Numbered from the stretch's first letter, positions 1 to 8,904 are shown. The stretch is 64,000 nt of DNA from Armatimonadota bacterium (GCA_013314775.1 JABUFB010000008.1:248001-312000), one strand, 5' to 3'. Notes: generated by a model from the sequence alone, not told the origin. A program made the numbers and translations.

Positions 1-678
1 GATCCGGTGAACCGGAAGATGAAGGAACTCGTGGATGCGGGCGAGATCGGCCGCGTGGGCATTGTGCGCCGCCGCCACTGTCTGAGCCTGCTGTTCAATG
101 AGGCCTTCTGCACCGGCCCGAGCCGCTGGCACGTGGACCCCATCCAGAATATGGGCATGTGGATGGATGACGCCAGTCACGCAACGGACTGGTTCTACTG
201 GATGATGGGAGAGCCCAAGAGCGTTGTGGCTGAGATCGACAACGTGCTTACCAACTGTGCCCCGGATGACTCGGGTCTGGCGATCTACCGCTTTGCCAAT
301 GGCGAGATGGGCATGCTCATGAACAGCTCGGTCATCTGGGCCGCGGAGAGCACAGTGGAGATCTACGGCGACAAGGGCGTCATCATTGAGAACTACGGCG
401 ATGGCCCGTCCTGCAATGTACCGCCGCCGCCTGGTGCGATCATGCTGAAGATGTACCAGGCCGACAAGGCCGACCAAGGCTGGCAGGTTCTGCCCGCAGA
501 GATTCCTAACAGCCAGGGCGTGCGCATCGCCAACGTCACACGCAATATACTGGACGAGTACAAGGCGGGCAAAGTGCAAGTGGATGCCCGGGCGGGCAAG
601 ATCAGCACGGGGATGATCCTGGGCGCATACCAGAGCGCCCGCGAAGGCCGCCGGATCCCGTTGCCTATGCTGCAGTAG
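1..678 (+). CDS. Gfo/Idh/MocA-family oxidoreductase, C-terminal part (5' end outside window)
   Basis: The frame is open from the first base, so the N-terminal NAD(P)-binding Rossmann half, including the family's EKP lysine, lies upstream; 225 residues are visible. What remains is the C-terminal alpha/beta domain of a sugar or inositol dehydrogenase-like protein. The best marker is MDDASHATDWFYWMMGEP at visible residues 55-72, which matches the family's His..Asp active-site helix, followed by a beta strand (SVVAEIDNV) and the late GDKGVIIENYG turn. Family members oxidise or reduce a hydroxyl of a cyclic polyol or sugar. It opens a co-directional gene run reaching 7733, and the next start follows 18 bases after its stop. 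The substrate is unknown. Confidence 0.85.
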   Translation, partial: DPVNRKMKELVDAGEIGRVGIVRRRHCLSLLFNEAFCTGPSRWHVDPIQNMGMWMDDASHATDWFYWMMGEPKSVVAEIDNVLTNCAPDDSGLAIYRFANGEMGMLMNSSVIWAAESTVEIYGDKGVIIENYGDGPSCNVPPPPGAIMLKMYQADKADQGWQVLPAEIPNSQGVRIANVTRNILDEYKAGKVQVDARAGKISTGMILGAYQSAREGRRIPLPMLQ

Positions 679-696
679 AACCGAAGGAGCGCTGCG

Positions 697-1083
697 ATGG
701 AACCCGGCAAGCGCATGGAAGTTGTCGCAAAGATCGACGCCATTATCGCGCGCCTGGAAGCGGCTCACTCAGATGAGGAAGCCGCCCCGGCGCGCGATGA
801 GCTGGCCGAGGTGTGGCCGGATCTCATTGCCGAAGTGCCCATTGTTGGTCGTCTGATGGCCGCACAGTTCGGCGACAAGGGCGACGAGATCCGCCGCATG
901 GACACGGATGGTCTCAGAGAGAAGATGTTGCCGGGGCTCAAGCAATACCGGGACTTCCTGGCCAAGGGTGTCCCGGGCGGCGCTGGTAGCGCTCCGCGAA
1001 ATGTGGCCACGCGCCCGGGCTGTTTCGGGGGCACACCAGCAATCTTCCTGCTTGTCTTTCTGGCGCTTCAACTGTGTCGCTAG
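697..1083 (+). CDS. Small protein of unknown function with hydrophobic C-terminal tail
   Basis: The ATG at 697 has a good ribosome site (AAGGAG about 8 bases upstream) and follows the dehydrogenase by 18 bases. The 128-residue product has a charged, helical first 90 residues rich in Glu, Asp and Arg. A basic Gly/Pro segment follows, then a hydrophobic end (residues about 110-126, AIFLLVFLALQLC), which could be a tail anchor. I recognise no family. The composition break near residue 95 could mean a frameshift has added an unrelated C-terminus. Its job is presumably linked to the surrounding sugar cluster, by position only. Confidence 0.5.
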   Translation: MEPGKRMEVVAKIDAIIARLEAAHSDEEAAPARDELAEVWPDLIAEVPIVGRLMAAQFGDKGDEIRRMDTDGLREKMLPGLKQYRDFLAKGVPGGAGSAPRNVATRPGCFGGTPAIFLLVFLALQLCR

Positions 1084-1199
1084 CCTGGCGTCACACCACC
1101 GGCAAGCGTTGGGGAGCCGGTACGCGCGGCATTCTGCGCTGCCCGATTTCCAACACTTCGCAGCAACGTATCGCCAGTCCGACTCGCGAGGTCAATTTC

Positions 1200-1976
1200 T
1201 TGCTACCCACTATCGCCATCGGCAACTACCAGATCACCCGTCTCACCATCGGCGGCAATCCATTCAGCGGGTTTTCGCATCAGACCCCGGAGCGCGACGC
1301 CGCAATGCTGGACTACTACACCACCGAACGCATCAAGCAGGTGCTCTTCGAGTGCCAGGAAGCGGGTATCAACACCTGCTGCCTGCGCACCGATGCCCAT
1401 ATCTGGCGCATGCTCCGGGAGTTCCGCAATGAGGGCGGAACTCTGCAGTGGATTGCCCAGATGGGCGTGGGAGCAGAGGGCTTCGAGGCCAACGTGAAAG
1501 CCGCTGCAGACCACGGCGCAATTGCCTACTACATCCATGGTGCTGTGACTGATGAGTGCTTCAAGACGGGCGATTACAGCCTGATTGCGCGGATGATTGA
1601 CTCTATCCATGAACAGGGCCTGCTCGCGGGCCTCGCCGGGCACGTTGCCGCAAGCCACGTAGCGGTCTTCCAGGCGGGCATACCGGCGGATTTCCACGTG
1701 GTCTGCTTCTACAACTGCGGGAGCCTTCATGCCGGTGGGGGAGAGCGCTTCGACCCCGCCGACCCGCCGGTTGCCGTTGACGCCATCCGCCGCATCACCA
1801 AGCCGTGCATCGCCTACAAGATCCTGGGCGCTGGACGGGTGGACGCCGAAGCAGCCTTCCGGTTTGCTTACGAGAACATCAAGCCCACGGACGCAGCGAA
1901 CGTGGGCATGTTCACCGGCGACAACCCGGATATGGTCCGGCAGAACGTGGAATTCGTCCGCCGGTTCGGCGGGTGA
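1200..1976 (+). CDS. TIM-barrel-like protein of unknown specificity
   Basis: I start the gene at TTG 1200, because GAGG at 1188-1191 sits eight bases upstream and the first residues (LPTIAIGNYQITRLTIGGNP) read like the start of an aldo/keto-reductase-style or aldolase-style barrel. An upstream start at 1074 would add 42 low-complexity residues and overlap the preceding gene. The 258-residue protein has alternating strands and helices: an early GGNPFSG loop, YYIHGAV near the middle, and a late PCIAYKILGAGR strand-loop that would hold a barrel lysine. The C-terminus ends in a typical barrel-closing helix. It abuts the UroD-like gene (4 bases between). The reaction is unknown; an aldolase or reductase acting on a sugar derivative is a guess. 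Confidence 0.6.
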   Translation: MLPTIAIGNYQITRLTIGGNPFSGFSHQTPERDAAMLDYYTTERIKQVLFECQEAGINTCCLRTDAHIWRMLREFRNEGGTLQWIAQMGVGAEGFEANVKAAADHGAIAYYIHGAVTDECFKTGDYSLIARMIDSIHEQGLLAGLAGHVAASHVAVFQAGIPADFHVVCFYNCGSLHAGGGERFDPADPPVAVDAIRRITKPCIAYKILGAGRVDAEAAFRFAYENIKPTDAANVGMFTGDNPDMVRQNVEFVRRFGG

Positions 1977-1980
1977 TGCC

Positions 1981-3198
1981 ATGCCGCCCTGCCCTGTCCT
2001 GACCAAGTTGGCCCGCGAGTTGTGGGATGAGTTCCACTCCGATGAGCAGCAGCGCCGTCGAGCCCTGTGGACCGCGCATTTCGCTGGGCAGACCCCGGAG
2101 ATCCCGGTCAGCTGCGCCATGTTCCAGGGCTGGCAGGACCTCGTGTGGCAGCAGATTCTGCCCGAGGAGACCTTCTACCACCAGTCCGGCCTGGCGCGAA
2201 TTGTTGAGATGCATCTGCGGCACTCGCTGTGGCGCGCACGCAACATCCCCGACGACACGCCGATCCAGCCTGCCTTGCGTCTTTCCGCGCTTCCCGAGAT
2301 GGCACCCGATGAGCTCTGGGGCGTGCCCCTGTCCTTCCACTCCACCGGCATGGCCGGCGGCGCATACAAGCCGGTTCCGCCGCTGCATGACCCGGAGGAT
2401 CTGTCAAAGCTGCGCGCACCTGTGTTCCGGCATGACCCGGACCGCATGGCGCGACAGGCCGAAGAGTTGGACGCCCTTGTGGGCGATCTCGTGCCCGTGA
2501 GCTGGCACTGTGACGCACTCCATAACGGGCCTTTCGAGTGGGCGGTTCGTCTGCGAGGCATGGATAATCTGCTCTTCGACTGCTACGACAGGCCGGAATG
2601 GCTGAAGCAGTTGATGGACTTCATCAGCCGCGCTATGGTGACCTACCACCGGGCGCGGGAAGCCGCCGGGTTTGTGGATGCAGCTGAGCCCAGCCTGCAC
2701 AGCCCCGGGGATACAGTGACGCCGGGCCTCGAGAAGCGCCTTGCGGGAGCCTGGGGGTATCTGCACGCTCAGTCGGCGGCATCGTACGGGCCCGAGACAT
2801 ACGCGGAGTTTGTGCACCCTTTCAACGTGCCCATCGCCGAACTGTGGGGCAAGGTCTACTACCATGGGTGCGAGGACTTGACTGCCAAGGCCGCCATCAT
2901 CCGCGATCTGCCGAACTTGCGGGAGTTCCACGTATCGCCCTGGTCTCAGGTGGCGCCGATTGCAGACTGCCTGCCAGGGCATGTTGTTCTTGAGGTGCAC
3001 TCGCACCCCACCAATGTGCTCTTGCTTTGGGGTGAGGACGAGATGCGTCAGGAATTGCAGAGGCTTGCGTCAGCCGCCGGAGACCACCTGTTCAACCTGA
3101 AGCTCTGCGACATCCAGACGATCAACGCCGATGCCGGCCGGGCGCTCATGACCTGGTCGCGAGCTGCAAAGGAAGTGGCTGCATGGGCCCGAAGTTGA
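1981..3198 (+). CDS. Uroporphyrinogen-decarboxylase-family protein with methyltransferase-type HXC...C motif
   Basis: A 405-residue member of the UroD superfamily, whose other branches (MtaA, MtbA, CmuA) move methyl groups from corrinoid proteins rather than decarboxylating porphyrins. I see no haem-pathway context. The ATG at 1981 comes 4 bases after the previous stop. His295-Gly-Cys297 (in YYHGCEDL) and Cys376 (in NLKLCDIQ) form an HXC...C pattern about 79 residues apart, the layout of the zinc site that activates the acceptor thiol in MtaA/MtbA. No corrinoid protein is encoded nearby. It overlaps the next gene by 16 bases, so the two are probably co-translated. A role in demethylating or rearranging an imported sugar or aromatic ether is an inference. 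Confidence 0.75.
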   Translation: MPPCPVLTKLARELWDEFHSDEQQRRRALWTAHFAGQTPEIPVSCAMFQGWQDLVWQQILPEETFYHQSGLARIVEMHLRHSLWRARNIPDDTPIQPALRLSALPEMAPDELWGVPLSFHSTGMAGGAYKPVPPLHDPEDLSKLRAPVFRHDPDRMARQAEELDALVGDLVPVSWHCDALHNGPFEWAVRLRGMDNLLFDCYDRPEWLKQLMDFISRAMVTYHRAREAAGFVDAAEPSLHSPGDTVTPGLEKRLAGAWGYLHAQSAASYGPETYAEFVHPFNVPIAELWGKVYYHGCEDLTAKAAIIRDLPNLREFHVSPWSQVAPIADCLPGHVVLEVHSHPTNVLLLWGEDEMRQELQRLASAAGDHLFNLKLCDIQTINADAGRALMTWSRAAKEVAAWARS

Positions 3199-4664
3199 AC
3201 CTCTCCTACCCGGAACTCATCGTCTTGGCTCTCACCTTCTGCGTGCTCTCGACTGGATCCCCGCAGCAGTCTGTGGAAGTCGTAGTCACCGAGGAGGTCC
3301 TCAGCACCATCGCCCCGGATTTCTTTGGTCTGCACTATGATGGGCCGGATCACCATACCTCCAATGGGATCACGGGTGAACTGATGACCATGCCGGGGGC
3401 TTACGGGTCGCCGGCGGCCAGGAAGCTGCTGAGGGACGTGGGCGTCTCAGTGGTGCGCATTTTCCTTTCAGCGGCAGACATCCGTCCGGATGTCAGCACC
3501 TGGAACTGGGAGCCCACCGACCGGTCGGTAACCCAGGTGATCGAGAGCGGGATGCAACCCATGCTCTGTCTGCGCCAGGCAGGGCCGGAGTGGATCGGAG
3601 GCACAGAGGAGACCGGCTGGTGGAAAACAGAGCCAGGTCGCGCGGCCTGGGCCGAGTATGCGTCGGAAATTGCCCGGCGCTACGGAGACCGCTGCAAGTG
3701 GTACGAGGTCTTCAATGAGCCGAATATCATTCGCGCCGACAAGCCCGATTGCTTCGGGTGGGACGGTATCGCGGAGATGTACCTGCTGGCAGCCAGGGCC
3801 ATCCGCGCCCAGGATTCTGACGCGATTATCGGCGGAGCCGCAACCTGGGCGGCCTGGGAAACCGCGGAGTTCGGCAAGCACGTGCTGAAACGCCCTGACG
3901 GAGAAGCGATGCTGGACTTCGTCAGCTACCACATCTACAACACCCACAGTCTCGAAGACCCCAATGACAAGCTGATGTCGCGCACTCCGTGGTTCCGGGA
4001 GACCCCCGAGTACATCCGCGCGCAACTGGCGCCCATCACAGACAAGCGGATACTCGCGATCTGCACCGAGTACAACTCCAATGCAATCTGGAGCAAAGAC
4101 GGCAAGCCCTTTACCGACAAGCGCTGTACCAACGCCTTCGGCGGCATCCTGAGCGCCTCTGTGCTGTGCAATTCGGCGGTCGGCGCAGCCGACCTGGTGA
4201 TGCATTTCGCCACCATCGGCGGCTTCGGTATCATCGTCTGGCCGCCGGAATACCAGCCGCAGGCCTGCTACTATGCCCACGCACTCCTGTACCAGGTTGC
4301 GGGCCTGCATTCAGGTTCTGACATTCTGAAGACGATTTGCTCGCTCCCTCCGGAAACCACGCAGAGCGCCGTGCGGGGCGAACTCGCGGATGCCGCGCTG
4401 GAGGCATATGCCGTCCGTAACCCAGCCGGTGTTCTCGCGGTAATCCTTATCCATAAGCGCGCGACACCTTCCTTTCGGGTGAGCCTCAAAGTACCGGGTG
4501 ACGTGACTACCGCGGACCTGTACCGCTACTCAGCCCGGCGCATTCCGGACAGCCTGTACCCGGTCGAGACGCTTGCTACCACCGACGGCCTGCCGGCGGT
4601 TGATTGCGAGCCCTACAGCATAACTGTGGTTCGCTTCGGGCCGCGATCGGCGGCGGTGGAATGA
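3183..4664 (+). CDS. Exported glycoside hydrolase, clan GH-A (GH39-like)
   Basis: A 493-residue protein starting inside the previous gene. Residues about 9-26 are a hydrophobic export signal. The body is a (beta/alpha)8 glycosidase: KWYEVFNEPN places the acid/base Glu at residue 179 after the canonical Asn, and ICTEYNSN places the nucleophile Glu at about residue 296, the spacing expected for retaining clan GH-A enzymes. The last 90 residues form a small beta domain, as in GH39 and GH51 enzymes. It probably cleaves a xyloside, arabinoside or uronide outside the cytoplasm. The ATGA overlap with the permease gene suggests coupled translation. The exact family and substrate are uncertain. Confidence 0.75.
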   Translation: MGPKLNLSYPELIVLALTFCVLSTGSPQQSVEVVVTEEVLSTIAPDFFGLHYDGPDHHTSNGITGELMTMPGAYGSPAARKLLRDVGVSVVRIFLSAADIRPDVSTWNWEPTDRSVTQVIESGMQPMLCLRQAGPEWIGGTEETGWWKTEPGRAAWAEYASEIARRYGDRCKWYEVFNEPNIIRADKPDCFGWDGIAEMYLLAARAIRAQDSDAIIGGAATWAAWETAEFGKHVLKRPDGEAMLDFVSYHIYNTHSLEDPNDKLMSRTPWFRETPEYIRAQLAPITDKRILAICTEYNSNAIWSKDGKPFTDKRCTNAFGGILSASVLCNSAVGAADLVMHFATIGGFGIIVWPPEYQPQACYYAHALLYQVAGLHSGSDILKTICSLPPETTQSAVRGELADAALEAYAVRNPAGVLAVILIHKRATPSFRVSLKVPGDVTTADLYRYSARRIPDSLYPVETLATTDGLPAVDCEPYSITVVRFGPRSAAVE

Positions 4665-5566
4665 CGGGGATGTCGACCCAAGCTCTGGGCCTGGCACTGG
4701 GCTTTCTCGCAAGTCTCCTGTGGGGCACGGTATTCGCCGCCGGACGATACCTGGTGGATGTACGCGGAATTGACCCGATGTTCGTGGCCGCCCTGCGGTT
4801 CAACATTGGGTGGATCGCGGCGATCACCTTCCTTATGTTCAGCGGTCGTGGCGAAAGCCTGAAGCGCGCAGCTGCGGAGTGGCCGCGAATCGCGGGGTTG
4901 GGGGTGATGGGCATCTTCTGCATGGGGTCCGGTGTCTTCCTGGCAGTGCAGTTCACCTCCTCCATCAATGCCGGGATCATCGTGAACGCAAACCCGGTTT
5001 TCATCGCTCTTTTCGCTCCTCTCATTGGTGAACGAGTGCCGGTGCTGCGAACCGTTGGACTACTGGTGGGACTGGCCGGGTGCGTTCTCGTGAGCCTGGG
5101 CGACCTCGCGGGAACGCCGGGGGGCAGCAATGACCTGCTGGGGTGCGCTTTCGCGACCCTGTCGGCTTGCAGTTGGGCCGCATACACGGTGCTTGGTAAG
5201 GGAATCTCACAACGCCTGGGCGGGCTCGAGACCGGCGCGCTGGCATTGTTCTTCGGGGGGCTGCTTTACCTGCCCATTGTGGCTCTCAAAGGCGTGTGGC
5301 AACCACTGAACGGATCAGAGCTTGCAGTCGCGGTGTTTATCGGCGTCGGTCCAAGCGCAATCGCGATGCTGGTCTGGTACAAGGCCCTGGAATACGTGGA
5401 TGCCAACGTCCTGGGACCGACCCAGTATTTTGCAACGCTCGTGGGGACTTTCCTGGGCTGGGCCTTGCTCGGAGAGAAGATCGGGCTGGCGTTCATGTTG
5501 GGGGGAGCGGCGATCGTTCTTGGATTGTGGCTGGCCACCCGGCCGATGCGCAATGAGGTGATCTGA
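4661..5566 (+). CDS. EamA/DMT-family transporter
   Basis: A 301-residue inner-membrane protein with about ten hydrophobic segments in two repeated five-helix halves, the EamA (drug/metabolite transporter) plan. Recognisable pieces are the first helix GLALGFLASLLWGTVFAAGR, the INAGIIVNANPVFIALFAP segment at the end of the first repeat, and NVLGPTQYFATLVGTFLGW in the second. The ATG at 4661 overlaps the previous stop as ATGA, which fixes the start; a longer frame exists upstream but lacks support. It probably exchanges a small solute such as a sugar, amino acid or metabolite. Its place between a glycosidase and a sugar-isomerase-like gene suggests import of the hydrolysis product. Confidence 0.85.
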   Translation: MTGMSTQALGLALGFLASLLWGTVFAAGRYLVDVRGIDPMFVAALRFNIGWIAAITFLMFSGRGESLKRAAAEWPRIAGLGVMGIFCMGSGVFLAVQFTSSINAGIIVNANPVFIALFAPLIGERVPVLRTVGLLVGLAGCVLVSLGDLAGTPGGSNDLLGCAFATLSACSWAAYTVLGKGISQRLGGLETGALALFFGGLLYLPIVALKGVWQPLNGSELAVAVFIGVGPSAIAMLVWYKALEYVDANVLGPTQYFATLVGTFLGWALLGEKIGLAFMLGGAAIVLGLWLATRPMRNEVI

Positions 5567-5570
5567 CGGC

Positions 5571-6914
5571 ATGGCTGCACGAATCGGGCTCATCAACATC
5601 GGGCACCCGGATTACCCGAATGAAGTGGGGGAGAGGCTCGCGGCCCGGGCTGTGGATGCCCTGCGCGATAGTGGCATCCTCGCGATCTCCGACGGGATCG
5701 CGCACACCGACCCGGCTTCCGCCGCGTCCCGTGCGCTTGAAATGGCGGGAGAGCGTCTGGACGGAGTGATCGTCTGGCTGGGCACCTGGATTGAGGCGTC
5801 TACCGCGGTGGCTGCGGTTCGTGAGATTGAGCACCTGCCCCTGGCCGTCTGGAGTTTTGGCATGTATGAGGAGAACGGCCGGCGCGAGTCCACGGGCTCT
5901 TTCGTGGCGGGATGCGTGATGAAGGGCACCCTGGACCGCATGGGCTACCGGTTCACCCACATCATCGGCTTCCCGGATGAGCCGCAGGCTTACGCCCGCG
6001 CCGTGGATTTCTCGCTGGCCGCCCACGCCGTCCAGCAGCTCAAGCGCACTCGCATCGGTCTCGTGGGCTACGCGTCCATGTCCATGTACCCTGGAACCTT
6101 CGACCACTTGCTCCTTCGACGACACATCGGCCCGGAGGTCATTCATTTCGACACGTACACACTGGTGCGGCTGGCCGAGAGCCTGGACTTCAGCGACCTG
6201 CGCCTGCTCATCGACGACCTCACTGCGGGGATGGGCATCGAGGTAGACGCAGAGCGGCTTGCGAAGCCCGCACGGCTGTATGGGGCCTTGCGGCGACTTG
6301 CCGACCGCCATGCGCTCCACGCCCTCAATGTGAAATGTCAGTACGAGTTGTCGCAGGAGTGGGGGATGACCGCCTGCGTTCCCCTGTCGCGGCTGGCGGA
6401 TGAGGGTCTTGTGTGTGCATGCGAGGGAGACGTGATGCTCAGCGCGACCCAGTGCATGCTCGCAGGGCTTACCGGGGACACCGTTACCTACGGCGACATT
6501 CTCGACCTGACTGGCGATACCATGCTCCTCAGCGCCTGCGGGTTCGCTCCCACGTGTCTCGCCCGCGGCGCGCGAGAAGCGACCGCCGACAGCCCAGCCG
6601 CGGTGATTCGCGAGCTGGATTACCCAGGCTTCGACGGGGTGATCAGTTCATGCGTCCTGGAGCAAGGCCCGGTGACTTTCGCGCGTCTCATTGAGGGCCG
6701 CGGGGACTACCGGCTTGTATACGGCACCGGCACCGGCGTCGAAACCGAACTGCGCCAGGGGCGCTTCCCGGCGCTCAATGTACGCCTGGACGGAGACCCG
6801 CAACGACTCCTCAACACCATCGCCAGTCAGCATTTCGCGCTCTGCTACGGCGACGTCTCCTCCCGGCTTGAAGAGCTGTGTGGAATGCTCGGGATTGTCT
6901 CCGAACGCGTATAG
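5571..6914 (+). CDS. L-fucose/L-arabinose isomerase-fold protein
   Basis: A 447-residue cytoplasmic protein starting 4 bases after the permease. The N-terminal half resembles the sugar-isomerase (FucI/AraA) fold: an opening IGLINIGHPDYP strand, RLDGVIVWLGTWIEAS near residue 70, and RTRIGLVGYASMSMYPGTFD near residue 160. The C-terminal half carries HALNVKCQYELSQEWGMTAC and a CEGDVMLSATQCMLAGLTG segment, which matches the conserved ENDV/CEGD loop of this superfamily. Such enzymes interconvert aldoses and ketoses using a divalent metal, though distant members have other roles. In this cluster it would act after import of the released sugar. Specificity is unknown. Confidence 0.7.
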   Translation: MAARIGLINIGHPDYPNEVGERLAARAVDALRDSGILAISDGIAHTDPASAASRALEMAGERLDGVIVWLGTWIEASTAVAAVREIEHLPLAVWSFGMYEENGRRESTGSFVAGCVMKGTLDRMGYRFTHIIGFPDEPQAYARAVDFSLAAHAVQQLKRTRIGLVGYASMSMYPGTFDHLLLRRHIGPEVIHFDTYTLVRLAESLDFSDLRLLIDDLTAGMGIEVDAERLAKPARLYGALRRLADRHALHALNVKCQYELSQEWGMTACVPLSRLADEGLVCACEGDVMLSATQCMLAGLTGDTVTYGDILDLTGDTMLLSACGFAPTCLARGAREATADSPAAVIRELDYPGFDGVISSCVLEQGPVTFARLIEGRGDYRLVYGTGTGVETELRQGRFPALNVRLDGDPQRLLNTIASQHFALCYGDVSSRLEELCGMLGIVSERV

Positions 6915-6947
6915 GTCGACCAGCGAATGCATATTGGAGGCCTCACG

Positions 6948-7733
6948 ATGCCTGAATTCGCGCGCCTGACAAGCCCTCAGATCGGCGAACTTGCCGCCGC
7001 CAATGCCCTTTGCCTCTTGCCAATCGGGCAGGTCGAAGAGCACGGGCTGCATCTCGCCACTGGCGCGGACACCTTCATCGCTGAACGCACTGTGCTTGGG
7101 GCCGAGAAGCTTCTCCACCCGGATCCGCCGACCCTCACGCTCCCCGCCATCTGGACGGGCTACTCGGGGCGGGAACTTGCACACTGGCCCGGAACAATTC
7201 GAGTGCGCACTCGCGTGGTGGCCGACCTGATCTTCGACGTGGTCAAGTCTCTCACCGACATGGGCTTTGCCAAGATCATCCTCGTCAACGGCCACGGGCA
7301 TCACCCTGGCATACTGGAAATGGTGGCCCGGGAAGTGGCAGACGAGACCGGAGTGTACATCGCAGTGGTGCAGGTAGCGGCACTCGCAGCGAACGCGGTG
7401 CGGGAACATCGTCAATCCGCGCCGGGCGGCTGCATCCATGGCGGGGAGTTCGAGACGTCGCTGCTCCTGCATCTCGGCGAGCCTGTGGACATGGAGCGCG
7501 TGACTGACCAGGATATCTTCCGCTTCGAATCCGACTTCTTCCCGAAAGATGGCTTCTCGGGAAGCAAGGCGGCATTCTGGTCAACCTGGGGAATTCAGAG
7601 GAGCGAGACAGGGATCTACGGCGACCCGACCTGTGCCACTGAAGAGTTCGGGCGCATTGTTTTCGAGTCCATGGTCAACAACCTCGCGGCCTTCGCGCGG
7701 GAGTACTGGAAAACCCCTGCCGCTGAGTGGTGA
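6948..7733 (+). CDS. Creatininase-family amidohydrolase
   Basis: A 261-residue cytoplasmic protein of the creatinine amidohydrolase superfamily. I use ATG 6948, which has GGAGG at 6936-6940, rather than an ATG seven codons earlier. Metal-binding residues of the fold are visible: PIGQVEEHGLHL (Glu30, His32), Asp41 in TGADTF, the VNGHGHHPG loop, and the later Glu in HGGEFETS. Family members hydrolyse cyclic amides or related bonds with Zn or Mn; many genomic members act in cofactor or sugar-derivative catabolism. It closes the + strand cluster that begins at 1. A second, diverged copy lies at 56383-57243. Confidence 0.85.
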   Translation: MPEFARLTSPQIGELAAANALCLLPIGQVEEHGLHLATGADTFIAERTVLGAEKLLHPDPPTLTLPAIWTGYSGRELAHWPGTIRVRTRVVADLIFDVVKSLTDMGFAKIILVNGHGHHPGILEMVAREVADETGVYIAVVQVAALAANAVREHRQSAPGGCIHGGEFETSLLLHLGEPVDMERVTDQDIFRFESDFFPKDGFSGSKAAFWSTWGIQRSETGIYGDPTCATEEFGRIVFESMVNNLAAFAREYWKTPAAEW

Positions 7734-7800
7734 AGCACAACCCGTTGGCAGGGGTCCACGCGGACCGCAGCGTTCGCAGACGTCGGTCCCGCCCGCCGCT

Positions 7801-8904
7801 CTATGGCTCCAGATTCATCCGCCGCGCCGTATAGGTGACCTTGCGTGTCGTGCCGGGCTCCAGCTCCAGGTCGAATCGAATCGTCTCCGCGTCCTCACGC
7901 TCGAATGCGTCGGAGTGCTTGATCATTTTCCAGTCTCCGGCGATGCGATCCTTCAGCTCCAGGCGCACCGCGGTCTTGCGCATGTTCTTGATCTCGAACT
8001 CGATCTCATCGTCCTGGTGGAAGAGTACGAGCTTATTGCGGACGTCTGTTTTCGGCTCGACCTGGGTGGACTTGATCACCTTGCGCGCAACCGTGACTTC
8101 GGGCACGATACCCAGCCGGACGTCCACGCGCTCATTTGGCGCAAGATACGGGAGGGTATCTTCCCCGAGATAGGTGGCCGAAGGGCCGGGCGAGCGAATG
8201 ATCACCTTCCCGCCGGGTACGACCTTGGCGCTGAACACGTCCTGGCCGTCTCGTGCCAGTCGCAGCACCGCGGTGACATCGCCCTTATACTTCGCCGGGT
8301 CGTAGACCAACGCAGGTTCGCATGCCAGCCCTGCAGCGCTGAACAGCGGCAGCTTGACCGTTTCATTCTGGATAAGCTGGGCTGCGAGCGGGTGTCCGCC
8401 CGGAAAGGTCAGCTGGGCCCAGGGGAACTCGATCTTGCTCTTATTCGTGATGACCGCCCAGGCGTTGACCTCGACCTTTGCCGGATCGCTGGGAAGCGAA
8501 AGGTCATACTCGCAGCGCCACTCAATGCCCTTGAGCGGGAAAGCGATCTCCATGGTGGCGGCGCAATTCTGTGCTGCGGAGAGCCGCCACAGGATGCTCC
8601 CGCCATCCTCCGGTGCGATTGCAGTGTCGGTGATCTCGACGGCGCCCGGCGGATCGGTGATATCGATCTCAAGCTTGTCCAGGGGTATCTCCAGCGCCCC
8701 GAAGGCGAAAGCCATGTCGTTGGGGCCGGCCGAGAGACGCACCGTCGCCGTCTGCCGGAGCCACGCATCACCTGATATCGGCAGGCGCAGGATCGGACCG
8801 GCCAAGTCGGTTGAGGTTACCAGTCGCCCCGGCTGCTCGCCTGCACATGCACCGACGAGTGCGAAAAGAATTGTAAACACCATAGCTGTCGTGCGCAGCG
8901 CCAT
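7801..8904 (-). CDS. Exported DUF4139-like protein
   Basis: A 367-residue protein on the minus strand. The start is ATG at 8904, with AGAGGAG seven bases upstream. It opens with a signal peptide of about 22 residues (MVFTILFALVGACAGEQ; a Cys in ALVGAC could make it a lipoprotein). The C-terminal region (FEIKNMRKTAVRLELKDRI, then the TTRKVTYTARR tail) looks like the end of DUF4139, a beta-rich domain of envelope proteins often called mucoidy-inhibitor-like. The usual N-terminal coiled coil is absent, so this is a shorter version. It is convergent with the creatininase gene and divergent from the isomerase gene at 8990. Function unknown; a periplasmic role is likely. Confidence 0.65.
   Translation of the reverse strand: MALRTTAMVFTILFALVGACAGEQPGRLVTSTDLAGPILRLPISGDAWLRQTATVRLSAGPNDMAFAFGALEIPLDKLEIDITDPPGAVEITDTAIAPEDGGSILWRLSAAQNCAATMEIAFPLKGIEWRCEYDLSLPSDPAKVEVNAWAVITNKSKIEFPWAQLTFPGGHPLAAQLIQNETVKLPLFSAAGLACEPALVYDPAKYKGDVTAVLRLARDGQDVFSAKVVPGGKVIIRSPGPSATYLGEDTLPYLAPNERVDVRLGIVPEVTVARKVIKSTQVEPKTDVRNKLVLFHQDDEIEFEIKNMRKTAVRLELKDRIAGDWKMIKHSDAFEREDAETIRFDLELEPGTTRKVTYTARRMNLEP

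Noticed and set aside
1074-1199. Longer N-terminus for the TIM-barrel protein from GTG 1074
   Set aside because: It would overlap the previous gene and add 42 residues without barrel character; the TTG at 1200 has a good ribosome site.
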